Shown: positions 52,469 through 61,948, counted from the first letter of the stretch. The stretch is DNA of 64,000 nucleotides from JBGMEA01 sp041447245 (GCA_041447245.1 JBGMEA010000020.1:5648-69647), one strand, 5' to 3'. Made by a program: numbers and translations. Notes: generated by a model from the letters alone, not told the origin.

Positions 52469-53851
52469 ATGAATGAAAATAGAATGACAGAGCGTTTTGA
52501 ACAGGTATGTATGCAAAAACATCTGCTGAAGGAAGAAGATGGAATTTTGATTGCGCTTTCGGGTGGCAGCGATTCCGTTTTTCTTTTGTGTATGTTCAAA
52601 GAGTTACAGCCAAGGCTGAAATTGCGCCTGCATGCGTTTCATTTAAATCATATGATGAGAGAAAGCGCGCAACGTGATGAAGCGTTTGTTTCGGAATTGT
52701 GCCGTCGTTGGAATATCCCCTGCGATATCGTCCGCAGTGATATTCCAAGGTTCGCATCGGAGGGAAAAATCTCATCGGAAGAAGCCGGACGTATGGAGCG
52801 TTATCGTCTGATGGAAGAACTGCTTTGTAAGTATCAGCTTCAAAAAGCGGCGACTGCTCATCATGCCGACGATCAGACGGAAACAGTGTTAATGAGAGTG
52901 ATTCGGGGAACAGGATTGCATGGGTTATCCGGAATTCCCGAACAGAGAGGGCATATCATTCGTCCGCTGCTTGCGTTTCGCAAGCAGGAAATGATTGAAT
53001 ATCTGAATGAAAACGGGATCGAATATATGCATGACGAGACAAATGAGTCGGACGATTATTTCAGAAATCGCATTCGCAATCGGGTGATCCCTTTGTTGGA
53101 AAAGGAAAATCCGAACCTAGCCGACAGTTTGCTTTCTTTATCACGGATTGCCGCGAATGCCGATTTGTATTTTAAAGAGATTGCCGAGGAGTTGTCAGGT
53201 GAGTATTCGACGGCGGCAGGTACATTTCCTTATGAGATATTCGGTGCACAGAAACGAAGTGTCCAGGAATATCTTCTGAGAAAAATGATGACGGATATCG
53301 GCTGTTCCGAAGATATCGGGTTCGGACATATTGAACTTGCAATCACGAAAATTGCGGAACACGAAAACACGGTATGGGAGTTGCATTTGCCGAACTGCAC
53401 ACTGAAAAGAACGTACGGAATGCTGATCGCAACAAAAGGCAAACCGCATGTGCAACGCTCTGTATTTCGATATCCAGTGGGAAGCAAAGGCAGTTATTTG
53501 TTCCCAAACGAAGGCTTTCTTTTGCGTATGGAACGCGTGAAAAAAATTGAAAAGAATCTCTGTAATCGGTATATAAAAGCGATTGACTATGATAAAATAG
53601 AGCATAATCTGACGATTGGCAACAGATCGGAAGGCGATTTCTTTTATCCGCTCGGAACGGAAGGAAAAAAATCGTTGAAAAAATATTTCATCGATCAAAA
53701 AATTCCGAAAGATGAAAGGATGAAAATACCGATTTTGTTTGACGGTGATTGTGTTGTTTGCATTTTTGGATGGGAAATCGATCATCGGTACAGAATTACG
53801 GATCGAACCGAACGTTGTCTGCAGTTGGAATATATCCCGACGGAGGAATAA
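52469..53851 (+). CDS. tilS: tRNA(Ile)-lysidine synthetase
   Basis: TilS attaches lysine to C34 of the CAU-anticodon isoleucine tRNA so that it reads AUA. The 460-residue protein shows the PP-loop S-G-G-S-D-S at 31-36, H-L-N-H-M-M-R, and H-H-A-D-D-Q-T-E-T catalytic motifs. A TilS-specific C-terminal domain follows (K-K-S-L-K-K-Y-F-I-D-Q-K-I-P). No ribosome site precedes ATG 52469, but the -10 box places the RNA start at the ATG itself. hpt starts right after its stop codon. Confidence 0.94.
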   Translation: MNENRMTERFEQVCMQKHLLKEEDGILIALSGGSDSVFLLCMFKELQPRLKLRLHAFHLNHMMRESAQRDEAFVSELCRRWNIPCDIVRSDIPRFASEGKISSEEAGRMERYRLMEELLCKYQLQKAATAHHADDQTETVLMRVIRGTGLHGLSGIPEQRGHIIRPLLAFRKQEMIEYLNENGIEYMHDETNESDDYFRNRIRNRVIPLLEKENPNLADSLLSLSRIAANADLYFKEIAEELSGEYSTAAGTFPYEIFGAQKRSVQEYLLRKMMTDIGCSEDIGFGHIELAITKIAEHENTVWELHLPNCTLKRTYGMLIATKGKPHVQRSVFRYPVGSKGSYLFPNEGFLLRMERVKKIEKNLCNRYIKAIDYDKIEHNLTIGNRSEGDFFYPLGTEGKKSLKKYFIDQKIPKDERMKIPILFDGDCVVCIFGWEIDHRYRITDRTERCLQLEYIPTEE

Positions 53852-54397
53852 ATGCATCAGGACATCAAAGAAATATTGATCAGTCAGGAACAACTGGATC
53901 GTCGCGTTTCCGAATTGGCGGAAGTGATTCAGAAGGAATATCACGATAAAAAACCGTTGGTGATATGCGTGCTTAAGGGCGCGGTATTATTTATGTCGGA
54001 CCTGATTAAAAAATTGGATATGCCGTTGGAAATCGATTTTATGTCGGTTTCGAGCTATGGAGGCGAAACGACATCCAGCGGCGTGGTAAAAATCATCAAA
54101 GACCTGGACATTACCATTACGGGAAGAGACATGATTATTGTCGAGGATATCCTGGATACGGGACTGACGTTGGATTATCTGATCCGTATGTTGGAAGAAC
54201 GGAAACCGAACAGCATACAGGTGTGTACACTGCTGTTGAAAGAGAAAGACGATCCGGACAGCCAAATGAAAGTACCCGTGAATTATGTCGGTTTTACGAT
54301 CAAAGACGAATTTGTGGTGGGTTATGGTCTCGACTACAACGGTCTTTACCGGAATCTGCCCTATATCGGAATTTTAAAAGAAGAACTGTACCGATAG
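53852..54397 (+). CDS. hpt: hypoxanthine-guanine phosphoribosyltransferase
   Basis: Hpt salvages hypoxanthine and guanine with PRPP. The 181-residue protein has the PRPP loop V-E-D-I-L-D-T-G-L-T at 97-106, the L-K-G-A-V-L-F pyrophosphate loop near 41, and S-S-Y-G-G-E-T flexible loop. GGAGG precedes ATG 53852, which directly abuts the tilS stop. tilS-hpt-ftsH is a widely conserved Firmicute order. Confidence 0.96.
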   Translation: MHQDIKEILISQEQLDRRVSELAEVIQKEYHDKKPLVICVLKGAVLFMSDLIKKLDMPLEIDFMSVSSYGGETTSSGVVKIIKDLDITITGRDMIIVEDILDTGLTLDYLIRMLEERKPNSIQVCTLLLKEKDDPDSQMKVPVNYVGFTIKDEFVVGYGLDYNGLYRNLPYIGILKEELYR

Positions 54398-54448
54398 GAA
54401 TTACTGCGGTGCGGTGTTGAGATACTATACGGTTGAGGAGACTGAGGT

Positions 54449-56308
54449 TTGAAAAAAAAGAGTTTAGGAACACTGATATTTTATGTGCTGATTATTTTGG
54501 GTGCGTTTCTGTATATCGGCAGTATTACCGGAAACAACATTTTCAGCAACGGAAATGTGGAAAAAATCACTTATAACGAACTTGTTACATACATCCAAAA
54601 TGATCAGGTGGCAAGTATTGAAATCAGCATGGGCAAAAACGAGACTGCATATGTGCAGGCAAAACTGACGCAGCAGAATGCAGGAACCGATCAATATGTG
54701 ACCGCATACGCACCGATCGCCGAATTCAATACCATGATCGATGCATATTTATCCGATCATCCGGGAACGATCGATGTGACCTACGGAATGCTTTCGGAGG
54801 ATACTTGGTCTACTATTTTGATGATCGTCATGATGATTGCAGTGATCGGGTTTGTATTCTTTATCTTCATGAGCCAACAGGGTGGCGGCGGAGGCAAAGT
54901 GATGAACTTCGGCAAAAGTAAAGCCCGCCTGTATATGCGCAGTGATAAAGATGTGACATTTAAAAACGTAGCCGGCGCGGATGAAGAAAAAGAAGAATTG
55001 GCAGAAATCGTAGATTTCTTGAAATATCCGGATCGATATATGAAGTTGGGTGCCAGAATTCCGAAAGGGGTGCTGCTTGTAGGCCCTCCGGGAACAGGGA
55101 AAACACTGTTGGCTCGGGCAACGGCAGGAGAAGCCGGGGTGCCGTTTTTCACAATCAGCGGTTCCGATTTTGTGGAAATGTTTGTGGGGGTCGGGGCGTC
55201 AAGAGTCCGTGATTTGTTTGAGAGTGCAAAGAAAAATGCCCCCTGTATTGTATTCATTGATGAAATCGATGCCGTCGGACGACACCGCGGGGCAGGACTC
55301 GGCGGCGGAAACGATGAACGGGAACAAACGTTGAATCAATTGCTTGTCGAAATGGACGGGTTTACGGATCATCAGGGAATTATCGTGATTGCTGCCACAA
55401 ACAGAGCAGATATTCTGGATCCGGCTTTAATGAGGCCGGGTCGCTTTGACCGACAGATCAAAGTCGGTTTGCCGGACGTAAAGGGTCGGGAAGAAATTTT
55501 GGAAGTTCACTCCAAAAACAAACCGTTGGATCCTGAAGTGAAGCTGAAAACCATCGCGCAGGGAACGGCAGGGTTTACCGGAGCCGATCTTGAAAACATC
55601 ATGAATGAATCTTCATTGCTTGCGGCCAGAGAGAAGAAAAAATCAATCACGATGACGGAGATCGAAGAGGCGATCAAACGGGTTGCCATCGGTCCCGCGA
55701 AAAAAAGCAAATTGGTTTCGGATGAAGATAAACGATCGACGGCTTATCATGAGACCGGTCATGCTGTGGTGGCACAGGTATTGCCATCTACCGATCCGGT
55801 GCATGAAATTTCGATTATTCCTCGCGGGCATGCCGGAGGGTATACGTTGCAATTGCCTGAAAAAGACAATGAATACACATTAAAAAACAAATTGCTTAAT
55901 GATATTACAATTTATTTCGGGGGCAGAGCGGCAGAAGAATTGTTCCTGGATGATATCAGTACGGGAGCATACAGTGATATCAAACAGGCCAGCAGATTGG
56001 CTCGTTTAATGATTACGGAGCTCGGGATGAGTGAAGAATTGGGACCGATCAACTTCGGCAGCGGCGAAGAAGACGTATTTATCGGGAGAGATTTGTTGCG
56101 TTCGAAAAATTTCAGCGAAGAAGTATCTTCCACTATCGACAGGGAAGTGAAAAAAATTATCGATCAATGCCATCAGAAAGCAAGAGATATTCTTACCGAA
56201 AACAAAGAGAAAGTGGATTTGATCGTGAAATATCTGTTGGAAAAAGAAACGCTCAGCGGAGATGAGTTCAGACGTATCTTTGATTCGGGATCGATCGAGA
56301 TCGCTTAA
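54449..56308 (+). CDS. ftsH: ATP-dependent zinc metalloprotease FtsH
   Basis: This membrane-bound AAA+ protease removes misfolded membrane proteins and regulators. The 619-residue protein has a membrane helix at about 7-25, a short extracellular domain and a second helix near 118-138. Walker A G-P-P-G-T-G-K-T starts at 212; Walker B F-I-D-E-I-D follows, and the zinc motif H-E-T-G-H starts at 434. The start codon is TTG at 54449, 8 nt after GAGGAG; no ATG in the first membrane helix could replace it. Confidence 0.96.
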   Translation: MKKKSLGTLIFYVLIILGAFLYIGSITGNNIFSNGNVEKITYNELVTYIQNDQVASIEISMGKNETAYVQAKLTQQNAGTDQYVTAYAPIAEFNTMIDAYLSDHPGTIDVTYGMLSEDTWSTILMIVMMIAVIGFVFFIFMSQQGGGGGKVMNFGKSKARLYMRSDKDVTFKNVAGADEEKEELAEIVDFLKYPDRYMKLGARIPKGVLLVGPPGTGKTLLARATAGEAGVPFFTISGSDFVEMFVGVGASRVRDLFESAKKNAPCIVFIDEIDAVGRHRGAGLGGGNDEREQTLNQLLVEMDGFTDHQGIIVIAATNRADILDPALMRPGRFDRQIKVGLPDVKGREEILEVHSKNKPLDPEVKLKTIAQGTAGFTGADLENIMNESSLLAAREKKKSITMTEIEEAIKRVAIGPAKKSKLVSDEDKRSTAYHETGHAVVAQVLPSTDPVHEISIIPRGHAGGYTLQLPEKDNEYTLKNKLLNDITIYFGGRAAEELFLDDISTGAYSDIKQASRLARLMITELGMSEELGPINFGSGEEDVFIGRDLLRSKNFSEEVSSTIDREVKKIIDQCHQKARDILTENKEKVDLIVKYLLEKETLSGDEFRRIFDSGSIEIA

Positions 56309-56323
56309 AAATCGTAATCTTTC

Positions 56324-56361
56324 AGATAACCGTCCGATGAATCCGACGGTTATCTTTTTTT
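56324..56361 (+). terminator. terminator after ftsH
   Basis: GATAACCGTC (56325-56334) pairs with GACGGTTATC (56345-56354), followed by seven T residues. Confidence 0.93.
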
Positions 56362-56414
56362 GTGTAAAGGCAGAAATGTCTGTGGGGATTAGCAAATAAT
56401 TATCACGAGATGCA

Positions 56415-56443
56415 TTGAGAAAGATATTGTTTCATGATATAAT
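56415..56443 (+). promoter_or_regulatory. promoter of the YtxH/DUF948 gene pair
   Basis: TTGAGA-N17-TATAAT with TGA before the -10 (TGATATAAT). Confidence 0.75.
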
Positions 56444-56505
56444 AATTCAACAAACATTCTTTCTGAGTCAATGTGACGAATCATAAAGAAGAACGGAGGA
56501 TAATC

Positions 56506-56817
56506 ATGGCAAGAGGAAAATTTGTTTTTGGATTTTTAATGGGTGCGATCGCAGGTGTCGCGGCAAAGATTATCTATGACAACAAAGACGAAGTTACAGA
56601 AATTTTGAAACAGAAGGCGGAAGATGCCCGAGAAGGGATCACCAATTTTGTCGATTACGCATCGGACAGAATTTCCGATTTTGGAGAAGAAGTAGGAAAG
56701 AAAGCAACGGAATATTCGGAATATGCAAAGGAACAGCTTCAGGAACTGAAAGAAACACTCAACGATGAAACATATACGTTCCCGAATGAACAGGATGAAA
56801 CATCAAGCGAAGAATAG
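56506..56817 (+). CDS. YtxH-domain protein
   Basis: This 103-residue protein has a glycine-rich N-terminal membrane helix (about 5-22: G-F-L-M-G-A-I-A-G-V-A) and an amphipathic, charged helical tail. That is the YtxH/gas-vesicle-protein-like pattern linked to general stress in Bacillus. Precise role unknown. ATG 56506 lies 6 nt after CGGAGGA; the frame opens earlier at 56473, but without a ribosome site. The DUF948 gene follows after 15 nt, a common pairing. Confidence 0.82.
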   Translation: MARGKFVFGFLMGAIAGVAAKIIYDNKDEVTEILKQKAEDAREGITNFVDYASDRISDFGEEVGKKATEYSEYAKEQLQELKETLNDETYTFPNEQDETSSEE

Positions 56818-56832
56818 AAAGCGGGCAATGAG

Positions 56833-57240
56833 ATGCAAGTATGGGAAATCGTCGTCTTAATTGCCGGCATCGCGTTTGTGGCGCTTGTCGTTTATGCAAT
56901 TATTGCGATCAGAAAGATGCTTTTGACACTGAACAAGGTGGATACATTAATCTCGGAAAATGAAGCATCCGTAACAGCCATCGTAAAGAATGTCGATACG
57001 ATTTCAAATGATACGAAAGAAATAGTGACTAAGGTCAGCAATGTCGTTTCACACGCGGACAAAATGGCGGCGTCTCTGAAAAGCGGCGGTTTAAACGCGT
57101 TGGAATATATTCCCAATGTGAAACGAATTTATGATGTCGCAAGCATCGCGTTTGCGGGATTGAAAATAATCAAGAGTATACGAACCAGACACAAAAAGAA
57201 AAAACTGACGAAAACAAAAGAATCTGGGAAAAGGAAGTAA
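56833..57240 (+). CDS. DUF948-domain protein
   Basis: This 135-residue protein has one N-terminal membrane helix (about 5-27), a coiled-coil segment (about 30-85) with repeated V-x-x-I-x-x-D spacing, and a very basic C-terminus (K-K-K-K-L-T-K-T-K). It matches the DUF948 general-stress type. Role unknown; it probably acts at the membrane with the YtxH protein encoded just upstream. A weak GTAAGG/CCTTAC hairpin follows its stop, but it lacks an immediate T run. Confidence 0.8.
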   Translation: MQVWEIVVLIAGIAFVALVVYAIIAIRKMLLTLNKVDTLISENEASVTAIVKNVDTISNDTKEIVTKVSNVVSHADKMAASLKSGGLNALEYIPNVKRIYDVASIAFAGLKIIKSIRTRHKKKKLTKTKESGKRK

Positions 57241-57325
57241 GGTTCTCATCCTTACCTCTCAGGTTCTTTTTGCTTTTTACACTACAAATTTATATTTGAG
57301 CGGTTCGCCGCGAGTGGAGGCAGTT

Positions 57326-59368
57326 ATGAAAACTTATGAGTCAAAGGATTTACGAAACGTTGCTCTATTGGGCCATGGCGGAAGCGGGAAGACGATTCTT
57401 GCCGAAGCTATGGCACTGAAAACAAAACTGATTGATCGTATGGGTAAAATCGAGGATCGTTCCACGATATCCGATTATGACCCGGAAGAACAGAATCGGG
57501 CGATATCCATTTCTACTTCCTTGATTCCTATGGAATATAGGAATACGAAAATCAATGTATTGGATACCCCCGGTTATTTTGATTTTGTGGGGGAACAGGC
57601 GGAAGCATTGCGGGCAGCCGATGCGGCAGTGATTGTATTGGATGCAATGAGCGGCGTTGAAGTCGGTTCGGAAAAAGCATGGGAAGCCGTTCAGGAAGCA
57701 GGGATTCCATGTATGATCGTGATAAATAAACTGGATCGTGAGAATGTTGATTTTGAAAAGGCGATTGGATCTGTTGAATCCCTGTTCGGAGGCAAAGCGG
57801 TTGCTTTTGATTTGCCGATCAATGAAGGTGTGGGGTTTAATCGGATTTATGATGTAGTAAATGCCAAAGCATATGAATATGAAAAAGGAATCGCGAAAGA
57901 AACGGATGCTCCCCAAAATATTATTTCTTCCGCCGAAGAAAAGAAGGACTCCTTATTGGAAACCGCTGCTTCCTCAAACGAGGAATTGATGGAAAAATAT
58001 CTTGAAGGGGAAGCATTGACTGAAGACGAAATCAATTCCGGTATCAAAACAGCTGTTTTGGAAGGAGATATGATTCCTGTAGTCAGTGTGTCGGCATTGA
58101 ATTTGACGGGTGTGGATCGCCTTTTGGATATGATCGTTGATTTAATGCCATCGCCGTTGGATTCCAAACGGGATGCAATCGATCCGGCAAAGCCGGTCAG
58201 TGTTTTCGTATTTAAAACGATTGCAGATCCATACGTCGGGAAATTGTCGATGTTCAAGGTGATGAGCGGGTCTGTCGTTGCCGGGCTGGAATTGCATAAT
58301 ATCGACAAAGACAAAAAAGAAAAAGTGAACCATTTATACACAATGATCGGGAAAAAACAGACGGAATTGGAAAAACTCAACGCCGGTGATATCGGTGCGT
58401 TTTCGAAATTGACGGATACCGTGACAAACAACATTCTGTCTGACCCGAAGGCCTCACCCGAATACGCAAAGATTGTATTTCCGAAGCCTAATTTTTCCAG
58501 GTCGATTTCGCCGAAATCAAAAGGGGACGAAGACAAGCTCGGTTCCGGGCTGTCCCGTATACGCGAAGAAGATTTGACGATGCATATCGACCGGAATGCC
58601 GAAACAAATCAGAGTATTTTGTCGGGAATGGGGGAAATGCATTTAGAGGTGATCGCCAGCAAGCTGAAAAGTAAATTCAGTGTGGATGTGGAACTGGATG
58701 TCCCGATCGTTCCCTATCGGGAAACCATTAAAAAGAAAGCAACGGCCGAAGGCAAGCACAAAAAACAATCGGGCGGCAGCGGCCAATACGGGGTTGTTTC
58801 CGTGGAGTTTGAACCGACATTCGATTTGAACGTTCCGTTGGAATTTGTGGATAAAGTAGTCGGTGGTGCGGTGCCTAGACAATTTATTCCCGCCGTGGAA
58901 AAAGGGATGCATAAGGCGGTGGAAAAAGGGGTGCTCGCAGGGTATCCGATGGTCGGGGTGCGCGCAACATTATTTGACGGGAAATATCATCCTGTCGATT
59001 CCGATGAAATGTCTTTCATGACGGCGGCATCGCTCGCTTACCGAGAAGGAATTCCGAATGCCGGACCGGTATTATTGGAACCGATTTACAAAATATCGAT
59101 TACGGTACCGGAAAAATATATGGGCGACATTATGGGCGATCTGAATAAAAAACGCGGAAGAATCATGGGGATGGAACCTGTCAAAGGGGGAAAAGAGCAA
59201 ATCAACGCAGAAGCTCCGCTGAGCGAATTGTTCAAATATGCAACAGAGCTGAGATCAATGACACAGGCCAGAGGATCGTTTGAAATGGAATTCGAGCGAT
59301 ATGAAGAAGTTCCTGCCGCTTTTTCGGATAAGATTATTGCCGAAGCGAAAGCGAGAAAAGAAAAATAG
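57326..59368 (+). CDS. EF-G-like translational GTPase (second FusA type)
   Basis: This 680-residue translational GTPase has all EF-G domains: G domain (G1 at 16-23, D-T-P-G-Y-F-D-F, N-K-L-D), domain II, III, IV and V. The G1 box is G-H-G-G-S-G-K-T, not the G-H-I-D-A-G-K-T of canonical EF-G, and the N-terminus M-K-T-Y-E-S-K-D-L-R-N-V-A-L is that of the divergent EF-G-like subfamily. It therefore probably is not the main elongation factor. The TTG at 57296 opens the frame, but ATG 57326 after TGGAGG is the start. It stands apart from the ribosomal protein genes where main fusA normally lies. Confidence 0.9.
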   Translation: MKTYESKDLRNVALLGHGGSGKTILAEAMALKTKLIDRMGKIEDRSTISDYDPEEQNRAISISTSLIPMEYRNTKINVLDTPGYFDFVGEQAEALRAADAAVIVLDAMSGVEVGSEKAWEAVQEAGIPCMIVINKLDRENVDFEKAIGSVESLFGGKAVAFDLPINEGVGFNRIYDVVNAKAYEYEKGIAKETDAPQNIISSAEEKKDSLLETAASSNEELMEKYLEGEALTEDEINSGIKTAVLEGDMIPVVSVSALNLTGVDRLLDMIVDLMPSPLDSKRDAIDPAKPVSVFVFKTIADPYVGKLSMFKVMSGSVVAGLELHNIDKDKKEKVNHLYTMIGKKQTELEKLNAGDIGAFSKLTDTVTNNILSDPKASPEYAKIVFPKPNFSRSISPKSKGDEDKLGSGLSRIREEDLTMHIDRNAETNQSILSGMGEMHLEVIASKLKSKFSVDVELDVPIVPYRETIKKKATAEGKHKKQSGGSGQYGVVSVEFEPTFDLNVPLEFVDKVVGGAVPRQFIPAVEKGMHKAVEKGVLAGYPMVGVRATLFDGKYHPVDSDEMSFMTAASLAYREGIPNAGPVLLEPIYKISITVPEKYMGDIMGDLNKKRGRIMGMEPVKGGKEQINAEAPLSELFKYATELRSMTQARGSFEMEFERYEEVPAAFSDKIIAEAKARKEK

Positions 59369-59369
59369 T

Positions 59370-59507
59370 CGCACGTACTTCCGTTTTGGATATTTTTGTG
59401 CGGTTGCTCCGAACGGAGAAGTGCAGGACTGATATCGGGCAGAACCCGATTTGTAACCGTACTTTACATTGAAATCTTCAAAAGCCGCTGTCAGGCGGCT
59501 TTTGTTT
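59370..59507 (+). terminator. multi-hairpin 3' region ending in a terminator
   Basis: The final stem AAAAGCCGC/GCGGCTTTT (59480-59503), followed by TTTG and T-rich DNA, is a good terminator. Before it come CTCC-GAAC-GGAG (59407-59418) and ATCGGG-CAGAA-CCCGAT (59434-59450). There is also a longer CGCAC...GTGCG pairing (59370-59402). This may be a structured RNA and not a simple spacer. Confidence 0.7.
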
Positions 59508-59570
59508 GATGAAGAAGTTTTATTCTTGTGTGAGTAAGCATATTGTGGGCGTTCATTTGCGATAAAAACA

Positions 59571-59599
59571 TTGACTTGTTTTGAAATGCTCATTATAAT
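59571..59599 (+). promoter_or_regulatory. promoter of greA-lysS
   Basis: TTGACT-N17-TATAAT, near consensus, 30 nt before the greA ATG. Confidence 0.85.
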
Positions 59600-59628
59600 A
59601 CTAAAAAGATATCATACGGGAGGGCTGT

Positions 59629-60102
59629 ATGGCAAGTAAAGAAGTATTGTTGACAAAAGAAGGGTATAATGAACTGGCAGAACGTTTGGAATACCTGAAA
59701 ACGAAAAAACGACATGAAATTGCCGAAAAGATAAAAGTAGCGCGGGAATTCGGAGATTTAAGCGAAAATGCCGAATACGAAGAAGCCAAGACGGAACAGG
59801 CTTTTATCGAAGGCGAAATTATGGAATTGGAATTTAAAGTAAAAAACGCGGTGCTGATCGATGATCAGAAAGGACCGCGTGATACGGTTGTGGTCGGAAG
59901 TAAAGTAAAAGTGTTGGATGTGGAAGCCGGCGAAGAATTTGAATACACGATCGTCGGAAGCGATGAAGCCGATTTGGATGCACAGCGGATCTCCAATGAA
60001 TCTCCTGTCGGAAAAGCGATTATCGGCAGTAAAACGGGAGCGGTCGTGACCGTTCAGGCGCCGATGTGCGAGTATCAACTGAAGATCTTACAGGTTGTTT
60101 GA
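59629..60102 (+). CDS. greA: transcription elongation factor GreA
   Basis: GreA inserts into the RNA polymerase secondary channel and rescues backtracked complexes by stimulating RNA cleavage. The 157-residue protein has the N-terminal antiparallel coiled coil (8-75) with the acidic tip D-L-S-E-N-A-E-Y-E, and an FKBP-like C-terminal domain (G-S-K-V-K-V-L-D). GGGAGG precedes ATG 59629. It is followed by lysS after 13 nt, a frequent clostridial pair. Confidence 0.96.
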   Translation: MASKEVLLTKEGYNELAERLEYLKTKKRHEIAEKIKVAREFGDLSENAEYEEAKTEQAFIEGEIMELEFKVKNAVLIDDQKGPRDTVVVGSKVKVLDVEAGEEFEYTIVGSDEADLDAQRISNESPVGKAIIGSKTGAVVTVQAPMCEYQLKILQVV

Positions 60103-60115
60103 GACAGGAGACAGA

Positions 60116-61591
60116 ATGAACGAATATTATGAGAATCTGCCCGAAGTAGTGAAGGTGAAGGTAGACAAATACAACAAGCTTTGTGCAGAGGACAGATACC
60201 CTTATAGAGAGACAAAATATCTCAGAACGGCTTATACGAAAGATATTATCGAAAGATTCGAAGAATATGACGGGAAAACCGTTTCTGTTGCCGGAAGAAT
60301 TATGGCAAAAAGGGGACAGGGAAAGGTCGCTTTTTTTGATTTGCAGGACAGTTCGGGCAGGATTCAGCTTTTTATCAAACGGGACTTGTTTGAAGAAGAG
60401 GAATACGAACGTATTTTGTCTTACGATATCGGAGATATTATCGGAGCGGAGGGAGAGGTTTTTCAGACACAGCGAGGACAAATATCAATCCGCCCGATTA
60501 AAATCACGATGCTTTCGAAATCGATTCAAATCTTGCCGGAAAAATTTCACGGACTCAAAGACACGGACCTGCGCTATCGGCAGCGTTATGTGGATTTGAT
60601 CATGAATCCGGAGGTAAAAGAGGTTTTTATTCTCAGAACGAAAATCATCCGTGCGATCCGTGAATTTATGGACAACCGCGGGTTTATCGATGTGGAGACT
60701 CCCATTCTTGGGACACTGGCAGGGGGAGCGAATGCGCGGCCGTTTGTGACGCACCACAATACGTTGGACATTCCGATGTATATGAGAATCGCGACCGAAC
60801 TTCCTCTGAAAAGATTGATTGTAGGAGGATTTGACAAGGTATACGAAATCGGAAGATTGTTTCGCAATGAAGGGATGGATGCAACGCATAATCCTGAGTT
60901 TACGACGATGGAAAGCTATGAAGCATATGCAGACTTTCACGATGTAATGAAGATGGTGGAAGAGCTGTTTGCTTATGTGGCGGATACGGTGCTGCATACG
61001 GATCAAGTGGAGTATGACGGACATGCGGTCAGTTTAAAAGCGCCGTTCAAACGTGCAAAAATGGCGGATTTGGTGACGGAATATACCGGGATTGATTTTG
61101 ACCGGATTGATGATATTGAAACAGCAATCGAAAAAGGGAAAGAATTGAAGCTGGAGATGCAACAGGGTTGGGGAATCGGGAAAATTATGGAAGAAGCATT
61201 TGCCACATATGTAGAAGAAAAGCTGATTCAGCCAACATTTGTGACGCACCACCCGACCGAGATTTCGCCTTTGGCAAAAAAATGTGCAGATGACGGTCGA
61301 TATACCGAACGTTTTGAATTGTTTATTTGCGGAAAAGAATATGCCAATGCGTTCAGCGAATTGAACGATCCGTTTGATCAGCGCCAGCGTTTTGCTTCGC
61401 AGATGGAAATGAAAAAGAGCGGGGATGATGAAGCGCATCCATATGATTATGATTTCGTCAATGCTCTGGAAGTGGGATTACCCCCTACAGGAGGACTCGG
61501 CGTGGGGATCGATCGTCTTGTGATGCTCTTAACGGGACAGACAACGATTCGTGATGTCATATTATTCCCGACAATGAAACCGATCGACTAG
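60116..61591 (+). CDS. lysS: lysyl-tRNA synthetase, class II
   Basis: LysS charges tRNA-Lys. The 491-residue protein has an N-terminal OB anticodon domain (about 50-145). The class II core follows, with motif 2 R-N-E-G-M-D-A-T-H-N-P-E-F and motif 3 G-L-G-V-G-I-D-R-L-V-M-L. A TTG-type extension to 60095 overlaps greA; ATG 60116 after AGGAG is preferred and matches the family. Length is standard for a bacterial LysRS. Confidence 0.97.
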   Translation: MNEYYENLPEVVKVKVDKYNKLCAEDRYPYRETKYLRTAYTKDIIERFEEYDGKTVSVAGRIMAKRGQGKVAFFDLQDSSGRIQLFIKRDLFEEEEYERILSYDIGDIIGAEGEVFQTQRGQISIRPIKITMLSKSIQILPEKFHGLKDTDLRYRQRYVDLIMNPEVKEVFILRTKIIRAIREFMDNRGFIDVETPILGTLAGGANARPFVTHHNTLDIPMYMRIATELPLKRLIVGGFDKVYEIGRLFRNEGMDATHNPEFTTMESYEAYADFHDVMKMVEELFAYVADTVLHTDQVEYDGHAVSLKAPFKRAKMADLVTEYTGIDFDRIDDIETAIEKGKELKLEMQQGWGIGKIMEEAFATYVEEKLIQPTFVTHHPTEISPLAKKCADDGRYTERFELFICGKEYANAFSELNDPFDQRQRFASQMEMKKSGDDEAHPYDYDFVNALEVGLPPTGGLGVGIDRLVMLLTGQTTIRDVILFPTMKPID

Positions 61592-61685
61592 AGCTGTGAC
61601 TGCAAAGAAGGTACGTTGCGATTACTGCCGAGGATAATCGTGCACTGGAGCGCGATCCGCGCATATATGTCAAATATAAAAAATT

Positions 61686-61725
61686 ATCTCTGAATGGCCG
61701 TAAAGGGTTATTCAGAGATTTTTTG
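61686..61725 (+). terminator. terminator after lysS
   Basis: ATCTCTGAAT (61686-61695) pairs with ATTCAGAGAT (61710-61719), followed by TTTTTGATT. Confidence 0.9.
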
Positions 61726-61920
61726 ATTCTATGTCAAATTTTGGAATGGAGCGCAATCTAATAAAAAAATGGCATTTTTCATAAAGATGAACTGTTTTTT
61801 GTGTAAAATGAAGGTGCATAATGGAGTTTAGGATACTTCGTTGAAAGTATTATTGGTAAAATATGGGATTCTATATACCAACGCATAGAGAATTTGAACA
61901 ATCTGTTTATTCTTAATCCG

Positions 61921-61948
61921 TTGAAACGAGTGGCAGATTGGCTATAAT
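61921..61948 (+). promoter_or_regulatory. promoter of the accessory gene pair
   Basis: TTGAAA-N16-TATAAT, about 120 nt upstream of the gene at 62077. Confidence 0.65.

Noticed and set aside
57236..57270. Terminator after the DUF948 gene
   Set aside because: GTAAGG/CCTTAC forms a short stem, but the T run comes about 15 nt later, so it is not a convincing intrinsic terminator.
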